Positions 13,073 through 24,080 of a DNA stretch of 64,000 bases are shown in pieces. Location of the stretch: NCBI RefSeq assembly GCF_963576545.1, contig NC_083639.1, positions 21,546,118-21,610,117 of the forward strand, written 5' to 3'. The DNA comes from Limanda limanda. Taxonomy: Eukaryota; Chordata; Actinopteri; Pleuronectiformes; Pleuronectidae. The first letter of the stretch is position 1, and each line of letters begins with the position of its first letter. The position numbers and the translations under genes are program-made. The notes beneath the pieces are model-generated. The model did not search any database. It was not told the DNA's origin and saw nothing but the letters and a program-made list of their open reading frames with translations.

Positions 13073-13133
13073 TAAGCGAATCTTCCTTGTAGTGCTGTTA
13101 GCAAACTAGCGTAACATGTGATGCAGGGGTCAC
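13073..13133. other. Leader of the HECT-like gene upstream of a hAT insertion
   Basis: About 60 bp of original element sequence between two hAT insertions. It ends in ATGTGATG, the left target duplication of the next element. Confidence 0.3.
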
Positions 13134-13430
13134 TAACAGGCGGACCGCAGTCCGGGTCCGGACCCAGAAGCCGTCCCATACGGATCCGGACCTACAGCCA
13201 AAACAGAAGGTTGTGATTTAAAACCTTACGGGGCAATTCTATATTTAACCGGCGCAGCTTTGTAGTCATTACGGTAGCGGTTTAGCGGATGAGGAAACGC
13301 ATTGACCAATTGCATGCGAGTTAAGCCATCCCGCGTGATACTACTCAGCCAATCAAGTCAGTGCATCTCAGGCGGTAACCATTGAGACTATACAGTGCAG
13401 ACAGACAGTTAGAGGTAAGTTGCACACGAA

Positions 13431-13930
13431 ATGGCGGTAGAAAGAAAAAGAAAGCTAGCGAGACAGGTAGAGAAAACACAGGGAGAGAAACGAAGGAGTG
13501 AGACGGAGAAAGGGAGAGAAACAGGAGTGAGACGGAGAAACGAAGGAGTTAGACTGAGAAAGGGAGAGAAACGTAATGAACAAATAGCGCTCTCCAAAAA
13601 AAAGTGGACAGCGAAAAAAGAGCCTTTAATCGGGAATGGAGACTCATTTCTGTTCATACTTCCCACTGGGAGCACTAAACCTGTGTCTCATATTATGAGA
13701 CAAAACATAAAGGTTTTGAACAAACATACCCACTTAAATCTGGAGTGAGATCACAGAAAATAAGTGGTCTCAGAGCCCATTATGACCAGTCCCCCAGGAT
13801 CCTGAGCCACTCATTCACTGCCCATCAACGTGCTCATGAGTGTTCCTTCATAGTTGCGTGGATTTTGGGTCGACACAAAAAGCCATTTACTGATGGAGGG
13901 GTTGTCAAAGAATGCACATTACATATAATT
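13431..13930 (+). pseudogene. Remnant of hAT transposase N-terminus (GTF2IRD2-like)
   Basis: The ORF at 13431-13748 begins MAVERKRKLARQVEK, has a Lys/Glu/Arg-rich tandemly repeated stretch (a roughly 25-nt GAGACGGAGAAAGGGAGAGAAA-like unit at about 13470-13575), then reads KKKWTAKK and FILPTGSTKPVS, which resemble the zinc-finger region of GTF2IRD2-like hAT proteins. Another frame at about 13840-13915 reads VAWILGRHKKPFTDGGVVKEC, which resembles the following conserved segment of that family. The frames do not join, the catalytic region is absent, and a Tc1 copy interrupts the element downstream. It is a decayed fragment with no expected product. Confidence 0.5.
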
Positions 13931-14009
13931 TTTGTCTTATTTTGAAATGCGGTCCTACTTTTATTTTGTTAATGAGAGAACATTATACATGACTGTAATC
14001 ATACATATA

Positions 14010-15310
14010 CACTGCTCAAAAAAATTAAAGGAACACTTTGAAAACACATCAGATCTCATTGTGAAAAAAAATTATGTTGGATATTTATACTGATATGGAC
14101 AGTTTAATGTCTTAGGAACAAAAGGATGCCACATCTTTGATGGAAATAAAAGTTTTCAGCCTACAGAGGGTTCAATTTTATAGACACCCCGAAAATCATA
14201 GTGAAAAAGTGATGTGGCAGGCTTGTCCATTTTGCCAAAATTCAATTTCTGCAACTCAAAATGCTTCTCAATATCTTGTGTGGCCCCCACGTGCTTGTAT
14301 GCATGCTTGACAATGTCGCGGCATGCTCCTAATGAGACAACGGATGGTGTCTTGTGGGATGTCCTCCCAGATCTGTCTAAGGGCATCAGTGAGCTCCTGT
14401 AAAGTCTGAGGAGCAACATGGCGGCGTCTGATGGACCGAAACATAATGTCCCAGATGTGTTCTATCGGGTTTAGGTCAGGTGATCGTGAGGACCATTCAA
14501 TTGCATCAATTTCTTCATCCTCCAGGTACTGCCTGCATACCCTTGCCACATGAGGCCGGGCATTATCGTGCATCAGGAGAAACCCAGGACCTACTGCACC
14601 AGCGTAGGGTCTGACCATAGGTTCAAGGATTTCATCCCGATACCTAATGGCAGTAAGACTGCCGTTCTCTAGCCTGTAGAGGTCTGTGCGTCCCTCCATG
14701 GATATGCCTCCCCAGACCATCACTGACCCACCACCAAACCGGTCATGCTGAACGATGTTGCAGGCAGCATAGCGTTCTCCTTGGCTTCTCCAGACCCTTT
14801 CACGTCTATCACAGGTGCTCAGGGTGAACCTGCTCTCATCTGTGAAAAGCACAGGGCACCAGTGGCGGACATGCCAATTCTGGTGTTCTATAGCAATGCC
14901 AATCGAGCTCCACGGTGCTGGGCAGTGAGCACAGGGCACACTACAGGACGTCGCGCCCTGAGGCCACCCTCATGAAGTCTGTTTCTGACTGTTTGGGCAG
15001 AGACATTCACACCACTGGCCTGATGGAGGTCATTCTGTAGGGCTCAGGCAGTGCTCAACCTGTTCCTCCTTGCACAAAGCAGCAGATATCGGTCCTGCTA
15101 ACCCTAACCCTAAAGCCAACACTAATGGAAAACCAGTCGAAGTGATGAAGAGGGAGAAACTTGAAATGGCCTCCACATGCAAAACACTCCTATTTTGGGG
15201 GTCGTCTCATTGTTGCCCCTCTAGTGCACCTGTTGTTAATTCCATCAACACCAATGCAGCTGAAACTGATTAACAACCCCAAAGTGTTCCTTTAATTTTT
15301 TTGAGCAGTG
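14010..15310 (-). mobile_element. Tc1/mariner element
   Basis: Perfect 30-bp inverted repeats starting CACTGCTCAAAAAAATTAAA sit at 14010-14039 and 15281-15310, each flanked by TA (14008-14009 and 15311-15312), the Tc1 target duplication. At 1301 bp it is shorter than the roughly 1.6 kb I recall for intact relatives, because the DNA-binding part of the transposase is largely deleted. The identical ends suggest a fairly recent insertion into the hAT element around it. Confidence 0.93.
14268..15060 (-). pseudogene. Tc1 transposase, DD34E, truncated and frameshifted
   Basis: The main open frame (14939 down to 14268, 223 aa) covers the catalytic core. FTDESRF carries the first Asp, LMHDNARPH the second, and NPIEHIWD the Glu, with 34 residues between the second Asp and the Glu, as in Tc1. 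Upstream, the other frame reads SGVNVSAQTVRNRLHEGG, the second helix-turn-helix region, so a frameshift separates it from the core near 14895. Further upstream the first DNA-binding domain is replaced by unrelated sequence with a telomere-like AACCCTAACCCTAA near 15100. The protein cannot be functional from this copy. Confidence 0.88.
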
Positions 15311-17119
15311 TATGTTCCGTTCTATGTTATGTGACAATAAATATTGTCAAAAAGTTTTTGAATCGTACTGAATTCATTTGATTTGACAGTCAGGTATTGA
15401 GTACATGCAGTTGCTGATACAACTGCTAGGCTACTTAAATATATATCACACTAAATAGTTAGAAATTATGATCTTCCCGACCTTTGCTTCAAGAAATTTT
15501 CTCAATCTGGACCTCGTTAAAGTTTAGTTGAATACCCCTGAAGTAATGGCTTCAAACGGGAGACCACTGGCAGACCTGCTGCGGGATGTGGCAAACCAGC
15601 TTGAGAACTGTGAGTTTCTTTTGTTTATTTCTGTAAACAGTTTAACTAACAGTTATATCCAACTTTTGCCAATGTATTGTATGACACTGAATTAGCCACC
15701 CATGTGTTGATCGTCGCTTTGGTATTTTTTGTGCAGCGCATGCATATATCAAATATATGTATACCATGACACATTTTAGCCTGAAAACATATCACTGACT
15801 TTGAATTGCTCGCATGTACATGCATAAAGAAAGTCATCATTCCGAAGCAAAAAGCATCACAGAGCATGTTCGTACATCGTCCCACCAGAGAGGGTTTGAT
15901 AATAAAATGGTTTTGAAAGCTTGTTTATGATGATGTATTTATCTTTTTATTCGCCGACCAGGAATGTGACACAAAGACACCCAGTGGACGGTAAGTTTCT
16001 GCAGCGAACAAATTGTGAGCTAAATCCATCCCACACTTTTAGTTAGCTTACATTTGTAAGACTTGTCACTTTTCCTGATCCTAGCCGAGGTGTCAAGACT
16101 CTTTGCTCCATACACACATGGAGGGAGAAGCTCCACAAGGCAGCAACCCCTTGGTGTGCCCACACTCTCCTCTTTCACCCGTACCTTTTGCTGTGTCGAG
16201 GATAAGAGTGCTAACATTGTCCCCAGCCGATTGGCAAAAGAAAAACTTGCTTCTACAGGGTAACAGGAAAAAATTTTGCGGTTTCAAGGTATGTTAAGCA
16301 TCACGATGAGGATTGACACACGCTTTTTTAGCTGTCAGTATATTTTTACGCTGTATGTGAATTTGTTATCCAATAAATAAAATACAGTAAACTTAAAAAC
16401 ATGGAGGATATTTTATTCTACACCAGTGATTTGCATTATGTTTCCATTTCAGGTAGTCAAACAAATCCCAATGATTTTAGAGAGTATATTTTAACGGCCT
16501 TTCCAAAACTCCGACAAGGGGGTGGATTTGAGTTGCTCAGGATTGCAGGAACAACAAGGAGTCGCAATCTGATCCTCATCCCTTGTCCCAATGAGGGCTA
16601 CTATGTTAGATATTTAAAAGATCCACAAATCCAGATGGGTCATGCAGTTCTTTTCATTCAACCACTCCAAAGGAACCTGGATCTCGAGCCTGTAAGTTCC
16701 TCCCTTTAATACTGCTGTTCTTCCCTAAAATGCAGACTGTAAAATATTTCTTGTATTGAGTCTTACAATTATCTGTTTTTTACAGGCATGTCAACCAGAA
16801 TGCAGCAATAGCATGGTTGGACCACCTGCGAAATGCCTTTCTGGCGGAGAGGAGTTTCCTTTTTCAGAAATAAAAGATCATAGTGATGAATGCATGAGGT
16901 ACTGCCCTACAGAACTAAAACATATAATTTGTCAAGCACATTGCATGTGGAGTTATATATTTGACATGACCCATTTGGCTGTGTGAGTCTTCTAACAAGT
17001 GTAAAGCATCCTGACTGTGTTGTGTGTGTATGTAGGATAAACAAATATGCTATAAATGTATAAGAACACAATAGAGGAGCTCTTTCTATACCAACCATCC
17101 TGTTTGTGCCTATCCATAG

Positions 17120-17393
17120 TGTGACGACCCTGGAGTTCTCTCCTGTGCTTGGGTGTGTTTTCAGGCTCCTGTGGGCGGAGTCGGACGATGATCAGTGGGA
17201 ATGCGGCACACCTGGGGAACCACTACTTGGGAGCCTTGCAGACTGGGCTCTGTCTCTCTCATTCACCGGTTCTACCTCCACAGGGGCATGTGGAGGGTTC
17301 TTTGTATTTATTATTGATAGAATAAAGACTATGACTACAGAACTTTGTGGCCTTCTGTGGTTCTTGTTGCACCACCTGAGCCAAGGTGTAACA
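17120..17393 (+). mobile_element. Solo LTR, 274 bp
   Basis: Begins TGTGACGACC, ends GGTGTAACA, and is flanked by ATAG on both sides (17116-17119 and 17394-17397), a 4-bp target duplication. AATAAA lies at 17321, which fixes plus orientation. There is no internal retroelement sequence, so it is a recombined solo LTR. The superfamily is undetermined. It lies in an intron of the HECT-like gene. Confidence 0.75.
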
Positions 17394-17989
17394 ATAGTAT
17401 ACTGTCTTCAATAAGACAAACAAATGTGGTGGAAACTGATCTTAAGGAAAAGTTTGATTTTAATATTTTTCATCGGTTTGCAGTGTTTTTGTAATCATGT
17501 TACACGATAAAAAACATACTAACCCTAACAACAAAAATTACCTATTTTTACCCAAGACCACCACAGAGCAGTGGTGAGGGAGAGACTGAGGTAGGCACAG
17601 AAAGGGCCAGCTCCTCCCGAAGTCAAGATATGTTTGTGCGTACATTGAGGAGACGAGGAGGGTGAGCCGGCGAGGGCCAGCAGCTCAACCTATACCATGC
17701 CACCTCGAGGAGATGTGCCTGCTCCAGAGCTAATTGATCTGGATCCCTTTGGGGAGAGAAGCATCTTTGGTTGGTTACATATTTTTAACATTACATAAAA
17801 TATTTCAATGAATAGTTGCACTCACATATCAATTGATCCGATATTAATTAGAAAATCTGTAAATCTATTTTTAGATTGGAAAATTGCCACCAATTCAAAA
17901 GAAGCAGCAAGGACATTTAAAGAAGAAATTTTGAGCCAGCATGCAACCAGAAAAGCACTGAATCTCACTATGGATCTTGGAGACAGTAC

Positions 17990-18654
17990 TATTGACAATA
18001 CAACACTGTTCACACACATACACACACTTTAACGTGTAGTCAGATACACATAGCGTAAACACACAAACATAACACATAGTTCTTCTCCTGCTTCTCAACC
18101 TCAGAATGTTTCATACTCCTTAAAAAGGGAGTCTGGCATAGCGGACAGATAACAGGTTTTCAAACCTCTGGCTTCATGAATCACTTCATTATATTAGTTC
18201 TGAGACTCCCTCACACACACACAGCGGACAGATTAGACTAGAGGTTTTCATGCCTTTCTCACAGTTTTCTATGACCTCACTTCACACACACATAAAATAA
18301 GCGCACACGCGAGGCAATATGCTCATGAACTTTAGTAACCGCAACACGGCTTGCACGTCATCACGCAACGCCAGGAGGAGGACCAAACGACGCCAGGAGG
18401 ACCAAATGACGCCAGGAGGACGACCCGACGAGATCCGACCAATCCCAATCGAAGAAGAACCTCTATCATGCCCAGTATCAATATATAAGCTTTCTGCGTA
18501 CTCTGCCTCACTGCCATTTTTCCTGTACAGGATCAGTGGACCATGCATGCTCATTTGCTAGACACCGCAGTTTCCTGACCTGTGACCTCTGAATAAACTT
18601 GCTTAATTTTAACTTGAGAACGACGCCTCCTGCCTTTGATTTCCATCCGCAACA
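17990..18654 (+). mobile_element. Solo LTR, 665 bp, inside a HECT-like exon
   Basis: Removing 17990-18654 restores an open exon on both sides, and GTAC repeats at the borders (17986-17989 and 18655-18658). The ends TATTG and CAACA fit TG..CA with one change. Inside are a TATA box (TATATAAG, 18482) and AATAAA (18592), spaced as promoter and polyadenylation signal of an LTR in plus orientation. A short GACGCCAGGAGGACCAAA-like unit is repeated about three times near 18365-18425. There are no internal genes, so it is a solo LTR. Confidence 0.75.
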
Positions 18655-18949
18655 GTACAGAGGACAGGGAAAGGGCAATCCTTTCTTTTTATAAGATGGC
18701 TAATGTTGAGTGGGCCTGCCCCTTGACATGCACCCTCAAGGGTATTGGTAACACACTTTTAAATCACTAAACACACTTACTTACTAACTAACTAACTTAC
18801 TTACAAATAACCAAATCCTATTTTCTGTTAACTGAAATCTGTGCTGTGTTTTGCTTTTTCAGGAGATCCAGCATTTGGCGATGGTGTGACTCGCCATTTC
18901 TTTGCAACCATCATGTATAAACTGCAGCATGGTTTTGAGATTAATTTCT

Positions 18950-19244
18950 GTAAGTAAAAATGATAATTTTCACTATCTCATATATTTCACTTGTGTTTTA
19001 TGACACACTCCAGATTCGACCACTGTAGATGTGTTAGCAGCTTCTTCTTTTGTTGCTTTAAGGTACCATTCTGTTGTATGCCAGTAATGTTCTGTTTGGG
19101 TTGTACTGGTTCTAGCCTGACATTGTCATACTCATAATTCTAGTCAGAATATGAGTCTGAGACCGCTCCATTGGGCTGTGATTATGGGGCGTGTTTCAAC
19201 CGAACCAGGAAAAAAAATGCCTCTTCGCTCAATTGGATAGACCC
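18950..19244. other. Intron/flank of the HECT-like gene and unknown repeat
   Basis: Follows the last HECT-like exon. From about 19110 it contains ATGAGTCTGAGACCGCTCC and nearby sequence that I remember from other fish repeats but cannot classify. No further HECT exon is seen. Confidence 0.35.
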
Positions 19245-19257
19245 GGTGTAACAGGCA

Positions 19258-19402
19258 ATAGTATACCCCCCGGCTGGACTATACCCGGGGTTAAAGTGGC
19301 CTAGGCTAGATTATACCCCGGGTATATTATGGCCTAGGCCAATTTATACCCCGGGTATATTATGGCCTAGACCAATTTATACCCCTCAGGCCAGATTATA
19401 CC
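19258..19402. repeat. Left subterminal palindromic array
   Basis: Repeats of about 34 bp combining TATACCCCGGGTATATTATG and GGCCTAGGCCAATT. GGCCTAGGCC is a perfect palindrome and ACCCCGGGT nearly so. Confidence 0.7.
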
Positions 19403-19911
19403 CCCATGATATCAGTAGTGTTGAATGATATACACAAGAATTACTTAATTTTTCAAAATTTTATTGGGGGTTCAGCTTTGACAGGTAAATTAAGGGAGAA
19501 AGTTAACTAACTTAAATCTTAAAACTCTAAATTTCTTTTTTGCTGTTGTGTCGGTGATCAAAGGCACGCTTCTGGGGTCTCATTTATAAAAGAGTGCAGG
19601 GTTTCCCCCAGTGCTATATAGACCTGGCGGGCCGCCAGGCTTTCCCCCCGCCCCCGCCAGGCTAAGCGTTGGTGGTTTATTTATTTAAAAAAAACAAAAA
19701 AAAAATATTATGCACCAGAAACATGATACCAAAGACGGCATTGCGCTTTTAACCGCATCTGGTGATACGGTTGAAACCGCAATGGCGACATCTTATGGTC
19801 AGTATGTGAACAAATAAGGTGAGAGATCCGGGGTATTTTCCATCACCTGAACCCCCAAAACCACGACCTGTCTCTACCACGCAACACCTTTCGCAACAAC
19901 TTTCACGCGTC

Positions 19912-22900
19912 ATGTCACGGAGAAAGGGTCAAAAAACCTTGGACTCTTTCTTTTTCCGTAGTCGGGGGAGCACTGGAGGAGACGATGAGGCCGCTTGTTC
20001 ACCCCCAGGCCAAGAGGAGAGCATCGCCAGCGAGCCGAGCGAGCTGCGGCTCGATGATGAGGCAGAGCCAGAGCTAATTAGCGGGGATGTTAGCGCTGAT
20101 GTTAGCACTTTGGGTGTTAGCGCGTCGGAGCAGCCTGCTGCGAGCCGCGATGGGAAACATCGAAGTAGCGGATTTAACCCAATGTGGTTAGGTGACCCTA
20201 AATTTAGCGGATGGCTCTACAAGACCGAGTATGGTAAGCATGTTTTGTACTTTAAAAATATCAACAATATTATGCTCGCTAGTTTCATATTGGTTTTTAA
20301 TTTTGCTATTAAATTCAGCATTATATACGGTTTGTTTAAGCTGTGGCTTTTTGTGTGTGTCGTTCTTAGGTATGTTTTGCCGGGTGTGTCGTATTCACCG
20401 CCAGCGGGCAACAAGGATGCTCAACGAGAACTTTCATTGAAGCTCCTTGTACTACGTACAGGCAAGATGTGCTAAATGCACATATTGGGTCTCTACACCA
20501 TCGGACAAGCATTGAGATGGCAGCAAGCAAAAGTAAAAGTAAACAATAAATAATGTAAATATATTTCTAATATGAAATATCTATTATGAAATAACTAATA
20601 GCTTCCACGTTTTTCATGTTCTAGGCTTGTCAATCACTGAATCCTTTGAGCCAGTGATTAACATGGAGCACGAGGCAATTATTGGTGGGTTTAAATAACT
20701 TTACTGGCTGCTAAAACATGAGATTGCCCACCATACAAATTATGGAGCCTTGCTTGATCTTGCCAAATTACTTGGCTGTGACTACTTCTCCAAACTTCAG
20801 GTAAATTATTTGAATGTATATTTTGTGGTTGACAAAGTTTTCAAAACACTTTAAATGTTACCCTTTCTATCTTTTTTTAGATTGACAAAAGAGCCAATTA
20901 TAGATCCCACAAAATTGTTGATGAGATGTTGGAGATCCTGGCCAGTGTTGTGGAAAAACCAATTCTAGAGGCCATCAGACTCTCTACTGCCATTGGCCTT
21001 GAGGTGGATGAGTCCACAGATATGTCCATGACCAGGCAACTGGATATACATATTAGGTACTACTAGAGATGAGCCGGATACTCGGCTGAAACGAGTATCC
21101 GGTACGGATAAAGCACTTTTGCCGAGTACGAGTACAATACGAGTAATCGGAGTCATTATCTGTGCTCGGACTGAATGAAAATCCTCACACAGCGTCACAG
21201 CGCTCCTCCCGTCACACACGGCTCTGCTCACTCACTCACAGAACAGCTCTCTGTCTCTCAGTCACTCAGGTTCAGTGTGCATCGGGACTGTTCCACAAAT
21301 TGTCATTTATTATCACACTGGCATTTAATTATCACGGCAAACAATTACACTGCACTGGACTTTAGGTGTTAGTGTAAAGTGAAAATAACAGGACCAGTCT
21401 GTATGACTTGTGGACGAATGTGGTTCGCGTCTTTCTGTGCTGGGAACACTGAGTGTTCGTTTCTCCGGGAGACAGTGAACGTCCCTCGCATCTCACTCAC
21501 ACACACACACCTGGTGTGGAAATAAATGTAAAAAAAATAAAAATAAAAATCATAAAAAAATTTCAAAGTTAAAAAAGAAAGTTATGTTGAACCAGCCCAC
21601 TTCCGGGTTAGACTCCGAGTACGGATACTTCATATGGTTAACAGATACAGATAATGCTGTACTCGCTCATCCCTAGGTACTACTACAGTACTACTAATTT
21701 TACAATGATAAATCTGACCTTATGCTGGATAAATGAAAATAATATTAATAAAACATTTTTTAGGTACCTGGACAGAGAAGGCCAACTTTTTTGTCAGTTT
21801 CTTGACATGGTGCCACTAAATGATGGGAAGGCAGATACCGTTGCAGTTGCCATTCGTGAGGTGATCACAGTCAAAGCCATACCAACAGATCGGATTTTTG
21901 GTTTGGGGACAGATGGTGCTGCTGTGATGACAGGTAAGAACTGAAAATAAGTTTAATTTGAGGTATAGTTACTATTTACCTCTAACTAAGTACTGATTAT
22001 TGTAATATCTATTTTTAAGGCTGCCATAATGGTGTTGCCAAAAAGCTGACAGACTCCTGGCCACAGCTAGTGTCTGTGCACTGTGCAGCACACTGCCTTG
22101 CTCTTGCGTGCAAAGATGCTGCAGACAACGTGCCATTTATGAAAACGTTCCGAGGGCACCTTCAAGGCCTGCACATTTATTTTAGAAACAGTGCCAATCG
22201 CACAGCTGTGCTGAAAGCAGCTTCCAGTGTTCTAGGAGTGGACAGCCTGAAAATAACTGTAAGCAATCTAATAATTTTTCTTTGAGACAAACTGTTTGCA
22301 AAAATTGGCTATACAAATTGCCTTTCCCTGCCTTGCCTTTTCTACATTTTAAGATAATTTTCCACACCACTGTCTTTGATTTTATGTGTCCTCTTTATGT
22401 GTTCTTTGGACATTAGGAGGTGAAGGACACAAGATGGCTGTCCCAAGACACAGCCATTTCAACTCTTCAGAGGAATCTGGCAGCTGTGCTGGCAGCTCTT
22501 GCTGAGGAAGCAGAGAAGAAGGACCCTGTAGCAAGGGGTTTTTATACATACTGTGCAACATACAGGTTTGTGGCTGCCGTCCACCTCCAGGCAGATGTCC
22601 TTCCCCACCTGACACGGCTTTCAAAGCTTTTCCAAAAGGAAGATGTCAATTTTTTGGCTATCAAGAAACATGTAAGTTGATTTAAAATGAGTACACATAC
22701 ACTTGTTTATGGAAAACTATGAAAAGCAAAAACAATATAGCTTTAATATTCTCATTTAATATTTTAGGTGCCTGTTACAATTGAGGCCATTCGACAAATC
22801 AAGGAGGCAGGAGACAAGCAGCCACCAGGGTCATATCTCAGTGGGTTGGAAGATCGAGTGAAAAGCCTCAACATACAGGCACAGGAGGAGAGGAGACGCC

Positions 22901-23783
22901 ACAGGGGTGATCATTTTGACCTCACCTCTTTTTGGACCCGTTTTCGCACTCAGGTATTGAATGTTCAATGTTTCAAGTTACAAACTTAAAATATAGTATA
23001 ATAACCTGTAATTTTACTAATTTAAAAAATCTAATTTTCAAAAGGTATTGGAGCCATACTTGGACCATCTCATTGAGCACCTTGAGAGAAGATTCCCACA
23101 GATGAACATCCTTGGTGCATTTAACTTACTCAACCCACAAGCAGTGGAGAGGGGAGATGATGACTTTGAAGAGAACATACAACTGCTTTCCCAAAAATTC
23201 CCCACTGTGGATGGCAGAGCAGCACTGCAAGAATGGACCAGCTTCAAGGTTCATGTGGGCCAGGGCATGTTTAAGGTAAGCAGCAGAAGCAAAATGTTGA
23301 ATAGAAATGGGGTTTTTTTTAACTTCTGTTTTCCTAACACTTTTTACTCTTTGCTTTATCCTACTAGGATAAGTCACAGTTGGAGGTAATGCAGGAGCTG
23401 GCCTCTGACTTTGATGAGCTGAAGCTCCTGTACCCAAACCTGGCCCAGCTCTCTGCCATTGCACTGACAATTCCTGTGTCAAGCGTCAACTGCGAGAGAG
23501 ATTTCTCGGCTATGAACAGGGTGAGTATTTTGTTTTCACTTTTCTGCTAGCAGTTAAAGTAGGTACACATTTGTTTAATGTCAGTTATGTGATTATTTTT
23601 CAATAGATCAAGACAGACCTCAGGAACAGGCTGCAGGGGAAAAGCCTAACTGCCTGCCTCCGTATCAAAATAAATGGTCCCTCTGTGGCTGACCTCGACT
23701 ACAGTAAGGCTCTGGAGGAGTTCTTTCAGAAGCCGAGACGGATCACTTGTAGTGATCCAACCTGCACCCTGTGCAATAAGTAA
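19912..23783 (+). pseudogene. hAT transposase-like gene, 11 exons, two lesions
   Basis: Exons: 19912-20233, 20370-20532, 20625-20800, 20881-21056, 21764-21933, 22020-22258, 22417-22671, 22768-22953, 23045-23275, 23368-23520, 23607-23783. All borders are GT..AG and phases agree. The start MSRRKGQKTLDSFFFRSRG is chosen because it opens with a PIP-box-like motif; an in-frame ATG at 19819 also exists. A C2..H2 finger follows in exon 2 (FCRVC). Catalytic motifs are LEVDESTD and GLGTDGAAVMTG, with HCAAHCLALAC, and the hAT dimerisation motif CERDFSAMNRIKTDLRNRL is near the C-terminus. Lesions: one extra base near 20437 (exon 2) and TAA at 20696 (exon 3). It resembles ZNF862/KIAA1586-like hAT-derived proteins. 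The other nine exons are open. Confidence 0.8.
21064..21675. mobile_element. TAGAGATGAGC MITE (innermost nest level), hAT-type
   Basis: Ends TAGAGATGAGC and GCTCATCCCTA are inverted repeats with one difference. GGTACTAC flanks both sides (21056-21063 and 21676-21683), a perfect 8-bp hAT duplication. The 612-bp body has no long coding frame. The insertion lies 8 bp past the exon 4/intron junction of the host hAT, so the duplicated 8 bp contain the splice donor. A second, truncated or variant copy starts at 38025. Confidence 0.88.
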
Positions 23784-24058
23784 AAGAGGTCACACAGCAT
23801 ACCTCAGGCCCTGAGTTCCCTGTTCCCCCTTGGCCATGTTTGCACTGTTTTATTTGTGTTAATTTATTTTACTTTTAAATGTGACCAGAAATGGCTTGTT
23901 TTTTTAGATACACTTAGATTTTACTTAAACAAATTGATATTTTTATTTTTGTGTGTTTGTAAACGGTATTATGTAATGTTAATAAGTATTGTGTTAATAA
24001 ATGTCTTACAATAACACATGATTGTCATCATTTCAATATTCCAGTCAACTTTTAACAT

Positions 24059-24080
24059 TTTTTTTTTTTTTTTTTTTTTT
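24059..24080. repeat. Poly-T tract
   Basis: About 22 consecutive T near the 3' end of the hAT element, just before its terminal region. Confidence 0.85.

Larger units (their letters stand above)
13134..15540 (+). mobile_element. hAT element, GTF2IRD2-like, with nested Tc1
   Basis: Starts CAGGGGTCACTAAC and ends with GAATACCCCTG, giving inverted CAGGGGT ends typical of hAT. The flanks ATGTGATG and AAGTAATG agree at 6 of 8 positions, as an aged 8-bp duplication would. The insertion lies directly before the start codon of the HECT-like gene. The element holds N-terminal coding remnants at 13431-13930 and is itself split by a Tc1 copy at 14010-15310. Confidence 0.65.
15546..18949 (+). pseudogene. 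HECT-type E3 ligase-like gene (G2E3-like fish family), broken
   Basis: I read eight exons with GT..AG borders: about 15546-15610, 15962-15990, 16085-16288, 16453-16691, 16786-16898, about 17564-17769, 17875-18741 (split by an LTR) and 18863-18949. Exon 1 reads MASNGRPLADLLRDVANQLEN. Exon 4 carries FPKLRQGGGFELLR and IPCPNEGYYVRYLK. Exon 5 has a C..C..H..C pattern (AKCLSGGEEFPFSEIKDHSD then C), like a small zinc finger. The last exon, DPAFGDGVTRHFF, resembles the start of a HECT domain in the fish family annotated G2/M-phase E3 ligase-like. Ubiquitin transfer would need the HECT C-lobe cysteine, which is not in the window. Defects: a one-base loss at the exon 1 donor, a frameshift near 16261, a frame break in exon 6, the LTR in exon 7, and a missing 3' end. 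Confidence 0.6.

Noticed and set aside
13431..13748. Considered as an intact small basic protein gene
   Set aside because: Its end matches a hAT zinc-finger segment and it lies within inverted hAT ends; the Lys/Arg-rich part is a tandem DNA repeat.
18282..18561. ORFs of 80-90 codons on both strands
   Set aside because: They lie wholly inside the 665-bp solo LTR and follow its short tandem repeat.
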